A stretch of DNA of 64,000 nt from Tardiphaga robiniae (GTDB lineage Bacteria; Pseudomonadota; Alphaproteobacteria; Rhizobiales; Xanthobacteraceae), in NCBI RefSeq assembly GCF_001618955.1, contig NZ_LVYV01000023.1:124001-188000 (forward strand), written 5' to 3'. The notes beneath the pieces are model-generated. The model saw nothing but the letters and a program-made list of their open reading frames with translations. It made no database searches and had not been told where the DNA came from. This document shows positions 46,132 to 54,860 of the stretch, in pieces. Every line of letters starts with the position of its first letter. The stretch's first letter is position 1. Both the position numbers and the translations under genes were made by a program.

Positions 46132-46457
46132 GAGTATCTTTTGAGATCATCGCATGAACTGAGCGTATTCGATTGCCCGCGAATCCGCGGTGCGCTGCTG
46201 CTCGTCGAAACCTTTCACCTCTGCGCTCAGGATTCCTAATAATATCAGTGCGTTATTTTGACTATCCTGCGCATAAGCATTCGTTAATCGTCTTTGGTCA
46301 TCATCGATTAACCAATGTTGCCTGAAATCCTCCATTCCCAATAAAAAAGCACTGGTAGTTCAAAGGGGTTGGACGAGTCTGACCTGCCTTGGTACGGCAT
46401 CTGCAGGCTATTGTTCAGAAATGCGTTTGCGTTCTTGCCAATAAGGCTGCCCTTTTG
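46132..46457. other. gap between co-polymerase and export genes
   Basis: About 325 bp. The left half carries a possible small minus-strand gene (46147-46335, described separately). The right part contains no clear promoter motif, repeat or terminator. Confidence 0.35.
46147..46335 (-). CDS. possible small hypothetical protein
   Basis: A 62-codon frame from ATG 46335 with protein-like composition (hydrophilic N-terminus, NNALILLGILSAEVKGFDEQ in the middle). GGGA lies too close to the start for a good ribosome site. It is antisense to the direction of the flanking genes. No family is recognised; it could equally be chance. Confidence 0.25.
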   Translation of the reverse strand: MEDFRQHWLIDDDQRRLTNAYAQDSQNNALILLGILSAEVKGFDEQQRTADSRAIEYAQFMR

Positions 46458-47714
46458 ATGAATAAGTCCACGCCAGCCAATCCTAAGGGCGGTTTACGGA
46501 TCACGCCTTCCTCGAATTGCGCGCGGCCTCGGCCTGTGTTGGCAGGGCTGGCATTTGTTTCTGTGCTCTTGGGAGGCTGTGCGGGCGGGGTGCTTCCGTC
46601 CAGCGGTCCTCCATCGGCTAGGGTCTTCAAGGAGTCGGTCGACACCGTAGGTAACCCCAATTCGACCGTCGGCTATGTGGTAGTTAACCTCCGCCCCGAG
46701 GTGGTTACGCATTTGAACTCTGAGGATGGCGGGCGCCTCTTCAGCAACATGAGGGGACGTGCGAAGACAAGTGTTGCGCTTGGAATCGGCGATGTAGTCA
46801 GCATCACAATTTATGAGGCGCAGCGCGGCGGCTTGTTCACGTCGACCGAGGGCAATGCCGCGCCTGGCAATGCCGTGGAGCTGCCACGTCAGCAGGTCGA
46901 TCTGGCCGGAAACATCACCGTGCCTTATGCTGGCGCCATCAAGGCTGCGGGCCGGTCGCCGCAGGATGTGCAGCTTGAGATCAAGAGTAAGCTAAGCGGC
47001 CGTGCGATTGATCCTCAGGTCCTTGTTTCGGTCGCGGATCGAATCTCCAACAGCATCAGCGTTCTTGGCGAGGTGAATACGCCTGCTCGTATTCCGATCG
47101 AACCTGGTGGCATCCAGCTGCTGCCAGCGCTTGCCCGAGCGGGCGGCACAAAGGCGCCGGCGTTTGAAAGCATCATCTCGATTCAAAGAGATGGGAAGAT
47201 CGACAGCGCGTTGCTCGTTGCTGTGAACGAGCGCCCGGATAACAATATTCAGCTTCGTCCTGGTGACGTCGTGACAGTTACGCGTCGTCCGCGCTACTTC
47301 TTGGCTTTCGGTGCTACCGGCCAGACAACGACTCTGGGTCCGCTGGATCGTCGCTTCCCATTCGATTCTTATCGTATGTCTCTCGGAGATGCTCTCGCCA
47401 AGGCGGGCGGTCTTCAGGATGACCGTGCACAGGCGGCAGCCGTATTTCTTTATCGATTTGAGTCGCGCCAAGCGCTTGAGCGCATGGGCGTAGACGTCAG
47501 CCTGCATCCCGGCCCGCTTGTCCCGACAGTGTATCGGGCAGACCTCGAAGATCCGTCCGGTTACTTTCTTATCTCAGATTTCATCATGCGTGATCGGGAT
47601 ATGATCTACGTCTCGAACGCGCCCTCTGTTGATTTCCTGAAGTTTATCACTCTTATCCGATCGGTCCCGCAGACCGTGTCCGACTACAGGGTGGCTGCGG
47701 AAGCTCGCTTCTGA
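46458..47714 (+). CDS. polysaccharide export lipoprotein (Wza/OPX family)
   Basis: Outer-membrane polysaccharide export protein of 418 residues. The signal peptide ends in a lipobox LLGGC (about residues 37-41), so it should be lipid-anchored. The export domain has VALGIGDVVSITIYEAQRGG, then the SLBB region SNSISVLGEVNTPARIPIEP and a second block near residues 280-400. ATG 46458 places the signal sequence correctly; the frame is open upstream from a TTG at 46389. It completes the export route with the co-polymerase encoded upstream. Confidence 0.92.
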   Translation: MNKSTPANPKGGLRITPSSNCARPRPVLAGLAFVSVLLGGCAGGVLPSSGPPSARVFKESVDTVGNPNSTVGYVVVNLRPEVVTHLNSEDGGRLFSNMRGRAKTSVALGIGDVVSITIYEAQRGGLFTSTEGNAAPGNAVELPRQQVDLAGNITVPYAGAIKAAGRSPQDVQLEIKSKLSGRAIDPQVLVSVADRISNSISVLGEVNTPARIPIEPGGIQLLPALARAGGTKAPAFESIISIQRDGKIDSALLVAVNERPDNNIQLRPGDVVTVTRRPRYFLAFGATGQTTTLGPLDRRFPFDSYRMSLGDALAKAGGLQDDRAQAAAVFLYRFESRQALERMGVDVSLHPGPLVPTVYRADLEDPSGYFLISDFIMRDRDMIYVSNAPSVDFLKFITLIRSVPQTVSDYRVAAEARF

Positions 47715-47908
47715 TTCCTTGAAATGGCGTGAGATGCGTTCGCTTATGCGTTAAAACACAGGTATCTACCGCGATTGCTAACAGGATTTTGCATCGCGGT
47801 ATCGAATCTTCTGGACACCATCTGTGGTTCCGCTAGTTCGATAGTTGCCTTGCGAAATTTCACTTGGGACGCGTTCTATATGTTCCGCTAGCCGCGGCGA
47901 GAGCTGAT

Positions 47909-48232
47909 ATGAGCGTCATTATCATGCTGATGACAATCAATGGACTTGCCGGTTTTGCACTTGGTTTGCTTGGACGGGCCCGTATCGCAATCTTTGCGCT
48001 GCTCGGCTCCATGCTTTTCTCAGCAGTTGTACTCTTCGCCAACGTTGAAAGTCAGATTATCTGGAAGACGATTGTCTGCATGTTCATTGGACAGGCTGCG
48101 TTTCTTCTGGCGTCCACGTTAGTCTTTTTTTGGAGCATTAGGAGCCGTTTCTCCGAAACTCCCCCAGCGCAAGATGTGGCCATCAAGGAAACCAAGCGAT
48201 GGGAGAAGAAGCCTGCCAGCAAGGTGCATTAG
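47909..48232 (+). CDS. small membrane protein, unknown function
   Basis: Protein of 107 residues with three hydrophobic stretches (MLMTINGLAGFALGLLG, IAIFALLGSMLFSAVVLFA and TIVCMFIGQAAFLLASTLVF) and a basic, hydrophilic C-terminus. It starts at ATG 47909 with a weak GCGAGAG site; the frame is open from 47864. It lies 194 bp after the export lipoprotein on the same strand. Similar small membrane proteins accompany export genes in related bacteria, but no role is known. Confidence 0.6.
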   Translation: MSVIIMLMTINGLAGFALGLLGRARIAIFALLGSMLFSAVVLFANVESQIIWKTIVCMFIGQAAFLLASTLVFFWSIRSRFSETPPAQDVAIKETKRWEKKPASKVH

Positions 48233-48836
48233 TTGTTAAAGACCGGTGGCGGACATGGAAGCTGGTTTTTGTTCAAGTGTTCGGTCAAGGCGGTCCTGTG
48301 GGGAATCGATTCTTTGGACAAGGGGTTTGTACGCGCGAGCAATACAGGCACTGCGTGCATTTTAATTTAGGCTGCATTTGACGCGCAGCACGTGAAATGG
48401 CGAAGGTTGGATTTGTACCAACGATTTTGAGTACTCGCCTTACGCGCTATCGGGCTGCCCCAGCCCCCGTCGCCGACTGGACCGCACGGCCATGGTGAAG
48501 TGAATTTCGCTAAATTATCGGAGTAGCAATCGTTAGCGGAAACACTACCAAGCCCGGCAGGCAGTGCGCAGCGGGAAATCCCAAAATCGGCCCATTTCCC
48601 CTGCAGACCGGCGCTAAGCCCACTCCGGTCCGGCCGCTCACCGAAGATCGAACCAAGTCCCCGCACACAGTCTCTCGAAAACGGGCATTTCTGTCGTATT
48701 AGCCGGAGACTTTCGGGTATTGGACAGCTTATGGGGCCGATTTCGCCAACCAGGGACTTTCTCGCTCACAAGAAACGCCGCCAAATACGTGCCTTTCTCG
48801 ACATATTAATCCAATCGGCCGTTTGGCCGGACTGCC
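48233..48836. other. long gene-free stretch before tRNA-Gln
   Basis: About 600 bp without a convincing gene; open frames here lack ribosome sites and protein-like composition. On the minus strand, 48399-48440 resembles the 3' half of a tRNA (see findings). A GC-rich hairpin-like stretch lies near 48461-48480. No terminator with a T-run was identified. Confidence 0.4.
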
Positions 48837-48911
48837 TGGCTGGGGCGGGAGGATTCGAACCTCCGCATGGGGGAATCAAAATCCCCTGCCTTACCACTTG
48901 GCGACGCCCCA
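48837..48911 (-). tRNA. tRNA-Gln (anticodon TTG)
   Basis: The minus strand folds as a complete tRNA. The acceptor stem TGGGGCG pairs with CGCCCCA, the anticodon loop ATTTTGATT has TTG (Gln), and the T-arm is GGAGG-TTCGAAT-CCTCC. The discriminator base is G (48840) and CCA is encoded at 48837-48839. It is the only tRNA seen in the window. No integrase or attachment-site duplication was found beside it. Confidence 0.95.
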
Positions 48912-49221
48912 AAGGCCAAGGCGATCAAAGGGCGGGCTGGGCCCGCGGATTGCTTTGGCTCCGCCGGTCTATAGAGAGAGCTCCGCAATTTCAACCACCT
49001 ACCAGCGGTGTTCCCCGCTTCCGGATGCGACGGACTTTTGTGCAATTGCGGGTGTCGGCTTCTGCCGGTGCGCGTGAGCCCCTGACGCCCTGAATTTTCC
49101 GATTTTCGCGGTCGCATATTGGGTGATAGGGCCTGTGAGCTGGCCCTCGGCACGTTCCCGAAGCCTGTCCGCAGGCGCGGGCTCTCGCCTAACGCGCCAG
49201 AGAATGCTCGGAACGACCGTT
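48912..49221. other. spacer holding the tRNA promoter and operon end
   Basis: About 310 bp. The tRNA promoter should lie in 48912-48990 (a TATAGA-like element at about 48970 in the minus direction). A small hairpin GCCTG-TCCG-CAGGC at 49163-49176 could mark the end of the minus-strand operon, though it lacks a T-run. No gene is supported. Confidence 0.35.
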
Positions 49222-50880
49222 CTAGAGTTGTATATGCGGGATGTGCTTGAGCGAGACCTCGTCGATGGCCTCGCCATACCCCGCATCCGCGTAGCGGATG
49301 ACGCCGAGGCCCGTGTCGTTGTCGAGGCTCATGGCGAGTCGTTCTGCCGCGGCGGCCGTGCCGTCGGCGATCAGGGTGACCCCGGCGCTGGTCATATAGC
49401 CGGCATAACCTCCGCCGCCGGAGTGAACGGCGACGAGATCGGCCTGGGATGAACACAGCGCCATCGCGTCGAGCAGCGGCCAGTCGGCGATGGCATCTGA
49501 ACCGTCGCGCATGTTCTCGGTCATGATGTTCGGATGCGCCATGCCGGCGGCGTCGAGATGATCGCGGGAGAAGGCGACCGGTCCCTTGAGCGTGCCATCG
49601 GCGACGAGTTCGTTCACGCCCAGCGCCAGTTCGCTGCGCTCGCCATGACCGAGCCAGGCAATGCGCGCCGGCAAGCCTTCGAAAGGCACGTATTGGCGCG
49701 CGAGCTTGATCCAGTTCGAGACGATCTGATTGTCGCCGAACAGGCGCAGCACGAGATCGTCGATGGCAGCGATATCCTTGGGGTCGCCCGACAGCGCCAT
49801 CCAGCGGAACGGACCGATGGCGCGCGCAAATAGCGGGCGCAGATAGGCTTCCGTGAAAATGGGGATATCGAAGGCGTTGGCGAGGCCGCCTTCTCTGGCG
49901 TGGGTCCGAATGAGGTTGCCATTGTCGAACACCTCCGCGCCGCGCGACTGGAATGTCAGCATGGCGCGCACATGATCGACAATCGACGCGCGGCTCTCCT
50001 CCATCAACTGTTCGGGCGCCGTCTTACGCATGGCACGCGCCTCGTCGAGCGATCGGGTCCGAGGTACATAGCCGAACACCAGATCGTGGGCTGCGGTCTG
50101 GTCGGTCACCACATCGGGAACGATGCCGCGCCGGGCGATCTCCGGATAAATGTCGGCGGCATTGCCGACGAGACCGACCGACAGAGCGCGGCGTTCGGAT
50201 TTGGCTGCCTCGATCATCGTGAGTGCCGTGTCGAGATCCGGCGCGATTACTTCGAGATAACCGATCTCCTTGCGCTTACGCGCGCGCTCCGGATCGATGT
50301 CGATGGTGAGGATCGCCGCACCGGCCATGCGCCCGGCGAGCGGCTGTGAGCCGCCCATGCCGCCGAGCCCGGCGGTGAGGATGAAGCGCCCGGCGAGGGT
50401 GCCGCCGAAGCGACGTTCGGCGATACGCATGAAGATCTCGTAGGTGCCCTGAATGACGCCCTGCGAGCCGATATACTGCCAGGCGCCGGCCGTGAGTCCG
50501 CCCCAGCAGATCAGGCCCTTGCGTTCGAGTTCGTAGAAGATCTCGGCCTTGGCCCATTGCCCGACAATGTTGCAATTCGCCATGATGACCAGCGGCGCCT
50601 TGGCGTGGGTGCGCAGCAGGCCGACCGGCTTGCCGGACTGAATGACCAGGGTTTGGTCTTCCTCCATGGTCGTCAGCGCCTGCACGATCGCCTTGTGTGC
50701 TGGCCAGTTACGGGCCGCGCGCCCCAGCGCCGCATAGACGACGAGGTTCGACGGATCCTCACCGACCGCGAGCACGTTTTCCAGAAGCCGCAACAGACCC
50801 TCTTGCCGCCAACCCTTGGCACGCAGCTTTGGGCCGCCAGGAATCGGAAAATCGGGGTGCCGTGGATTCGCTGATGTCAT
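49222..50880 (-). CDS. urocanase-family hydratase, probably S-methyl-thiourocanate hydratase
   Basis: Urocanase homologue of 552 residues, full family length. The NAD+-binding loop FILTAGLGGMGGSQPLAGRM is intact. The family signature normally reads F-Q-G-L-P-x-R-I-C-W; here it is FEGLPARIAWLG, so the active-site cysteine (Cys410 of Pseudomonas putida urocanase) is Ala408. The segment after GSDAIADWPLLDA also departs from true urocanases. ATG 50880 has AGGAG at the right distance. It is last in an operon with a DUF917 protein, a cyclic amidohydrolase and an ABC transporter. The set fits a hydratase for S-methyl-thiourocanate better than histidine breakdown; no other hut gene is near. Confidence 0.82.
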   Translation of the reverse strand: MTSANPRHPDFPIPGGPKLRAKGWRQEGLLRLLENVLAVGEDPSNLVVYAALGRAARNWPAHKAIVQALTTMEEDQTLVIQSGKPVGLLRTHAKAPLVIMANCNIVGQWAKAEIFYELERKGLICWGGLTAGAWQYIGSQGVIQGTYEIFMRIAERRFGGTLAGRFILTAGLGGMGGSQPLAGRMAGAAILTIDIDPERARKRKEIGYLEVIAPDLDTALTMIEAAKSERRALSVGLVGNAADIYPEIARRGIVPDVVTDQTAAHDLVFGYVPRTRSLDEARAMRKTAPEQLMEESRASIVDHVRAMLTFQSRGAEVFDNGNLIRTHAREGGLANAFDIPIFTEAYLRPLFARAIGPFRWMALSGDPKDIAAIDDLVLRLFGDNQIVSNWIKLARQYVPFEGLPARIAWLGHGERSELALGVNELVADGTLKGPVAFSRDHLDAAGMAHPNIMTENMRDGSDAIADWPLLDAMALCSSQADLVAVHSGGGGYAGYMTSAGVTLIADGTAAAAERLAMSLDNDTGLGVIRYADAGYGEAIDEVSLKHIPHIQL

Positions 50881-50899
50881 GACGGACTCCTGTCGTGTC

Positions 50900-51988
50900 T
50901 CAGGCCAGTGCGTAGCGTGCGATCTCGATGCCCATGGCGCGCTCGACGGAGGGATAGACCGCCGGATCCTTGACGCTGGAGGCAAGCGGAATGATCGTCT
51001 TCGGCACATGGAACAGATGCACGTTCATGCCGACTTCGAGATGGCCGACGCTCATCGGCTCGGCCTCGTCGGACAGTGTGGCGATGATGTCCGGGAAGGT
51101 CGCGAGACGATTGCCCGATGCATCGACGATTGCCATGTATTCGTTCATCACATGCAGCGTGATGGCGCGGTCGCCTTCGCCGATGGTCAGGGTGCCGATG
51201 TCGAAGGCTTCCGGTGTGTAGACCACATTCTTTGCGGTGATCTTGCCGCTGCCGAGGATGGAGCCGCCGGTGTCCTTGCAGATCGCGTCGATCACGGCAG
51301 TCGGTCCTTTGGACTCGGCGGCGAGGATGGCTTCGCCGAGGCGCAGCGCCAGCGAGATGCCGCCGAGAGCAGCGTTGTCGCGCACATAGGATGCGCGGAC
51401 CGGGTTGCGGCAGGAGGCAATGAAACCGCCGGACATGTCGCCGGCCGTACGCAGGATCGGCGACACCTTCGCGGTAGCGCCGCGCACGGTGAGTTCGATG
51501 TAGCGGTTCTCGGCGCGGTTGCCGCCGGCGGCTGTCTGGATCATCGGTTCGGGCGAGCCGGCAAGGCCGATCGATCCCATGTCGCCGGTCGGATGCGCGC
51601 GCATGTCGCCGACGGCATCGACCACCTTGGTGCCGAGCAGTGCCGATGGTAGCCACGCATTCATGGTGGACGACTTGCCATTCTGGCCGATGATGAGGCC
51701 TTTCAGCGGTTCACCCAGCGCGTCCTGCAGCAGTTGTACCGCACGAACGTAATCCTTGCCCTGCATCTCCCAAGCGGTGGTCGACGCCGGCGCGCCGATC
51801 GCGGCTGCAGTGGCCACCCAGTCGTCGTCGTCGAGTTCGTCGATCGACACGAGTTCGGGCTTGCCGACGAGAATCGCGGCGCGGCCGAGCATACGCCCGT
51901 GATCCGCCCAGCCGCCGCCACCGGCAGCATAGACACCGCCGCCGCGCACGGCGGCTTCAATATCGCGTTCGGTCAGAATACGTCCCAT
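50900..51988 (-). CDS. DUF917 protein, probably S-methyl-thiohydantoin desulfurase
   Basis: Protein of 362 residues of the DUF917 family, which I recall being renamed S-Me-THD after S-methyl-thiohydantoin desulfurase. Blocks include AVRGGGVYAAGGGGWADHGR at the N-terminus, GLIIGQNGKSSTMNAWLPSA and IVDAS/VGHLEVGMNVHLFHVP in the C-terminal half. It would remove methanethiol from the ring made by the neighbouring hydratase, leaving a hydantoin. ATG 51988 has GAGGAGA eight bases upstream. The hydratase gene starts 19 bp after its stop. The assignment rests on family and gene order; activity is not shown by sequence alone. Confidence 0.75.
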   Translation of the reverse strand: MGRILTERDIEAAVRGGGVYAAGGGGWADHGRMLGRAAILVGKPELVSIDELDDDDWVATAAAIGAPASTTAWEMQGKDYVRAVQLLQDALGEPLKGLIIGQNGKSSTMNAWLPSALLGTKVVDAVGDMRAHPTGDMGSIGLAGSPEPMIQTAAGGNRAENRYIELTVRGATAKVSPILRTAGDMSGGFIASCRNPVRASYVRDNAALGGISLALRLGEAILAAESKGPTAVIDAICKDTGGSILGSGKITAKNVVYTPEAFDIGTLTIGEGDRAITLHVMNEYMAIVDASGNRLATFPDIIATLSDEAEPMSVGHLEVGMNVHLFHVPKTIIPLASSVKDPAVYPSVERAMGIEIARYALA

Positions 51989-52052
51989 CGGAATGTCTCC
52001 TCGGCAGATGTTCTTGTGTTCGATACGTGGTCGGTGATCGGAACGGCGGGCG

Positions 52053-53432
52053 TTACGCCACCGGCGGTCGCTCCGGGAGAAGCAGCGGCGGCCGCACGAA
52101 TTGTCCGCTGCCGGGCTCGGCGAGAACCTTGCTGCCGTCGAAGGCAAGCTGGCCGCGCACGTAGGTCGCAGCCACGGTCCACGGCAGCGTGATGCCATTA
52201 TAGGGCGACCAGCCGACCACGTTGTTGCCGCTCGCCGCGCCGTCATAGACGACGGGCCTCTCGACCAGCACGGTGATGTCGGCGTCGAGGCCGGGCGCTA
52301 GCGTGCCCTTGCGATCGTCGATGCGGAAGTGCCGCGCCGGATTGAACGACATCAGCTTCGCGGCGTGGGTCAGCGGCAGCTTGCGTTCGACGAGACCCTT
52401 TACCAGCAGCGGCACCATAGCTTCGAGGCCGGGGACGCCGGACGCGTTGGCGAGCATGTCCGGATTGACCTTGCGGTCCTCCGACCAGCTGACGTGATCG
52501 GTCGAGACCAGCGAGACGCGTCCGGCTGCAAGCTCTGCCCAGAGCGCCTCGACATCGGCACGCGGGCGCACCGGCGGATTGATCTTGGCCTTGCCGCCGA
52601 GTCGGGAGACATCGTTCTCCTCGTCGAGCACGAGATAGTGGATACAGCATTCCACGGTGGCGTGATGACCTTCGGAGCGATACCACGCAGCAATGTCATA
52701 ACCACGTGCGACAGAACAATGCACCACATGGGCGGGACAACCGGTCTCGGCGCCGGTCTCATAGATCTGCAGCATCGCCAGGATTTCGGCGAGCGGCGGG
52801 CGCGACATCGCATGGGCGCGCCAGTCGGTGACGCCCTTGGCCTTCACCTTGGCGACGGCGTCGCGGATGAATTCGTCGTCCTCGTTGTGGACGCCGGCGG
52901 CGAGGCCGGTCGGCGCAATAGCGGTGAAACAATCGGCGAGCAGCGGCGCGGGGATGCGCGGAAAGCGCTTCGGGTCGGTGCCGAAGGTGGAGAACTTGAA
53001 GGCGGCGACACCGGCCTTGGCCTGTTCGGCGATGCGTACCGGACCTTCTTCGGGGTCGATGGTGCCATAGAGCGCGAAATCCACGCGCGCCTGTTTGCTC
53101 GCATGGGCAATCTTGCGCTCGACTGCAGCAGCCGAGCAGACCAGATCGCCTTCGTCATAGGGCATGTCGACGATGGTGGTCACGCCGCCGGCTGCAGCGG
53201 AGCGCGTCGACCAGACGAAGTCTTCCTGATTACGCTGCGACAGCGAGTGGACCTGTGCGTCTATGGCGCCAGGCAGGATCATCCCGGAACTGAAATCCTG
53301 CCGCTCGCGCGCGGCAGGCGGCGTGCCTTCGCCGACGGCAGCCACGCGCCCGTCGCGGACCGCGACCCAGCCGTTCTCGATGATGCTGTCGTGACCGATC
53401 ACCTTGCCGGTGAGAACCAGATCGAAATCCAT
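52053..53432 (-). CDS. cyclic amidohydrolase (hydantoinase/dihydroorotase type)
   Basis: Metal-dependent amidohydrolase of 459 residues. The carboxylated-lysine region is GVAAFKFSTFG; metal-binding histidines are in GVHNEDDEF and PAHVVHCS; the aspartate is in STDHVSW. The first metal motif, usually D-x-H-x-H, reads GAIDAQVHS: Gln60 replaces the first histidine while His62 remains. It should open a hydantoin ring (for example hydantoin-5-propionate to N-carbamoyl-glutamate). ATG 53432 has TGGAG seven bases upstream; a GTG at 53444 is the alternative. The DUF917 gene follows 64 bp downstream. Confidence 0.85.
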   Translation of the reverse strand: MDFDLVLTGKVIGHDSIIENGWVAVRDGRVAAVGEGTPPAARERQDFSSGMILPGAIDAQVHSLSQRNQEDFVWSTRSAAAGGVTTIVDMPYDEGDLVCSAAAVERKIAHASKQARVDFALYGTIDPEEGPVRIAEQAKAGVAAFKFSTFGTDPKRFPRIPAPLLADCFTAIAPTGLAAGVHNEDDEFIRDAVAKVKAKGVTDWRAHAMSRPPLAEILAMLQIYETGAETGCPAHVVHCSVARGYDIAAWYRSEGHHATVECCIHYLVLDEENDVSRLGGKAKINPPVRPRADVEALWAELAAGRVSLVSTDHVSWSEDRKVNPDMLANASGVPGLEAMVPLLVKGLVERKLPLTHAAKLMSFNPARHFRIDDRKGTLAPGLDADITVLVERPVVYDGAASGNNVVGWSPYNGITLPWTVAATYVRGQLAFDGSKVLAEPGSGQFVRPPLLLPERPPVA

Positions 53433-53496
53433 GTGCAACTCCACATTCGCCGCCGGCGAGCCGGCTTGTCGTGATGGCCCTGCTGGACCGTATGTC

Positions 53497-54156
53497 CTAG
53501 AGCCTGTGCTCCAGCCGCGCGATCAGCCGCACGATTGGTAACAGCAAGAGCAGATAGATGATGGCCGCGAGGATCAGCGGCGACGAGTTGTAAGTGAGCG
53601 AGCGCGCGAGATTGGCGGAATGCAGCAGCTCCGGCACCGAGATGACGCTGGCCAGCGTCGTGAGCTTCACCAGCTCGACCGTATTGGACAACAGATCCGG
53701 CAAAACGTTGCGGATAGCCTGTGGCAGCGTCACGTAAAGCAATGTCTGTGTGGCGGAGAGACCGGTCGACCGCGCGGCCTCGCGCTGGCCCTTCGGCACG
53801 CTAACCATGCCGGCGCGATAGATCTCGCCGTAGTAACTTGCCGAATTGATCAGGAAGGCGACGGCCACTGCTACCAGCGCGGGCACGCGCAGTCCAATGA
53901 AGGGCAAGCCTGCATAGACGAAGACCAGCAGCACCAGCGGCGGGAAGGCGCGGAAGAAATCGACGGCGGCGATCGCCGGCCAACGTAGCAAGCGATAGGG
54001 ACTGGTGGTGAGCAACATCACGAGGATGCCGCTGACGAGGCCGATCGGGATCAGGAACGAGCACAGCAGAAGCGTCTGCAGCAAGCCCTGCAGCAGGAAC
54101 GGCGCAACCTTCGCCATGACGTCGAGATTGAGGAATTCTTGGCCGAACTGCTCCAT
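53497..54156 (-). CDS. polar amino-acid-type ABC permease
   Basis: Inner-membrane permease of 219 residues from the His/Glu/Gln/opine class with about five hydrophobic segments. The ATPase-contact (EAA) loop is EIYRAGMVSVPKGQREAARS. FLLQGLLQTLLLCSFLIPIG lies near the N-terminus. ATG 54156 sits in the stop of the previous permease gene. It forms a heterodimer with that protein and is driven by the ATPase at 54861. The substrate is probably a polar heterocyclic amino acid-like compound, judged from the enzymes downstream. Confidence 0.92.
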   Translation of the reverse strand: MEQFGQEFLNLDVMAKVAPFLLQGLLQTLLLCSFLIPIGLVSGILVMLLTTSPYRLLRWPAIAAVDFFRAFPPLVLLVFVYAGLPFIGLRVPALVAVAVAFLINSASYYGEIYRAGMVSVPKGQREAARSTGLSATQTLLYVTLPQAIRNVLPDLLSNTVELVKLTTLASVISVPELLHSANLARSLTYNSSPLILAAIIYLLLLLPIVRLIARLEHRL

Positions 54157-54857
54157 CAGTGCTCACCCCACCGATAGTTGCGTTCGAGCGTGCGGGAGGC
54201 GATCACGAGCGGGATGAACACCAACACATAGAGCAGGGCGCCCATGGTGAGCGGCGTCGCATTGGCGGACATCGACAGCGCGGAATTGGCGCGGCCAAGG
54301 ATCTCGTTGACGCCGATGGCGCTGCCGAGCGCGAGGTTCTTGGTGATGGAGATGGCGCGATTGGTCAGCGGCGGAATGCCAAGGCGAACGGCCTGCGGCA
54401 GGATCACGTAACGCAAGGTTTGCGCGAAAGTCAGGCCGGTGGAACGTGCGGCCAGCCATTGGCCCTTGGGTACCGAGGTGATGCCGGCCCAGAAGATCTC
54501 CTCCGCGAATGCGGCGAGCACGGCACTAAGCGACATCCAGAGCACGATCAGGCTGGGCAGCACGATGCCGATATTGGGAAATCCGAAGAACAGGACCAGG
54601 ATGATCGCCAATGGCGGCAGCGAGCGGAAGATATCGACGAACACGATGATGAAGAAGTTGACAGGCTTCCCGCCGATCGCCCGGAGCGCCGCGAGGCCGA
54701 AGCCGGCGCTGATACCGGTGATGACCACCGCGAGGCCGGCAAGGATGGTAATGCCGGCGCCCTGCAGGATCTCCCAGCCGTACTTCATCGCGATATCCGC
54801 ATTGAAGAAGGTGAAGACGAAGCGGTCCCAGTTGCTCATCGCGTCGGCGGCGGTCAT
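54156..54857 (-). CDS. polar amino-acid-type ABC permease
   Basis: Second permease of the transporter, 233 residues with about five hydrophobic segments. The EAA loop is EIFWAGITSVPKGQWLAARS. The N-terminus (FTFFNADIAMKYGWEILQGA) is typical of the first permease of glutamate/aspartate-type systems. It starts 3 bp after the ATPase stop and overlaps the next permease by one base, so all transporter genes are co-translated. Confidence 0.92.
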   Translation of the reverse strand: MTAADAMSNWDRFVFTFFNADIAMKYGWEILQGAGITILAGLAVVITGISAGFGLAALRAIGGKPVNFFIIVFVDIFRSLPPLAIILVLFFGFPNIGIVLPSLIVLWMSLSAVLAAFAEEIFWAGITSVPKGQWLAARSTGLTFAQTLRYVILPQAVRLGIPPLTNRAISITKNLALGSAIGVNEILGRANSALSMSANATPLTMGALLYVLVFIPLVIASRTLERNYRWGEH

Positions 54858-54860
54858 GAC

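Noticed and set aside
48837-49221. Possible genomic island at tRNA-Gln
   Set aside because: No integrase, no duplicated tRNA end and no mobility genes are nearby; composition on both sides is similar.
48806-49456. Open frame of 216 codons over tRNA-Gln and the end of the hydratase gene
   Set aside because: It would run through the tRNA gene and antisense repeats; composition is Arg-rich and not protein-like.
49222-50880. Calling this gene part of a histidine utilisation (hut) operon
   Set aside because: No HutH, HutI or HutG neighbour is present and the urocanase active-site cysteine is missing.
52329-53474. Open frame of 381 codons antisense to the amidohydrolase
   Set aside because: Shadow of the metal-dependent amidohydrolase, which has recognisable active-site motifs.
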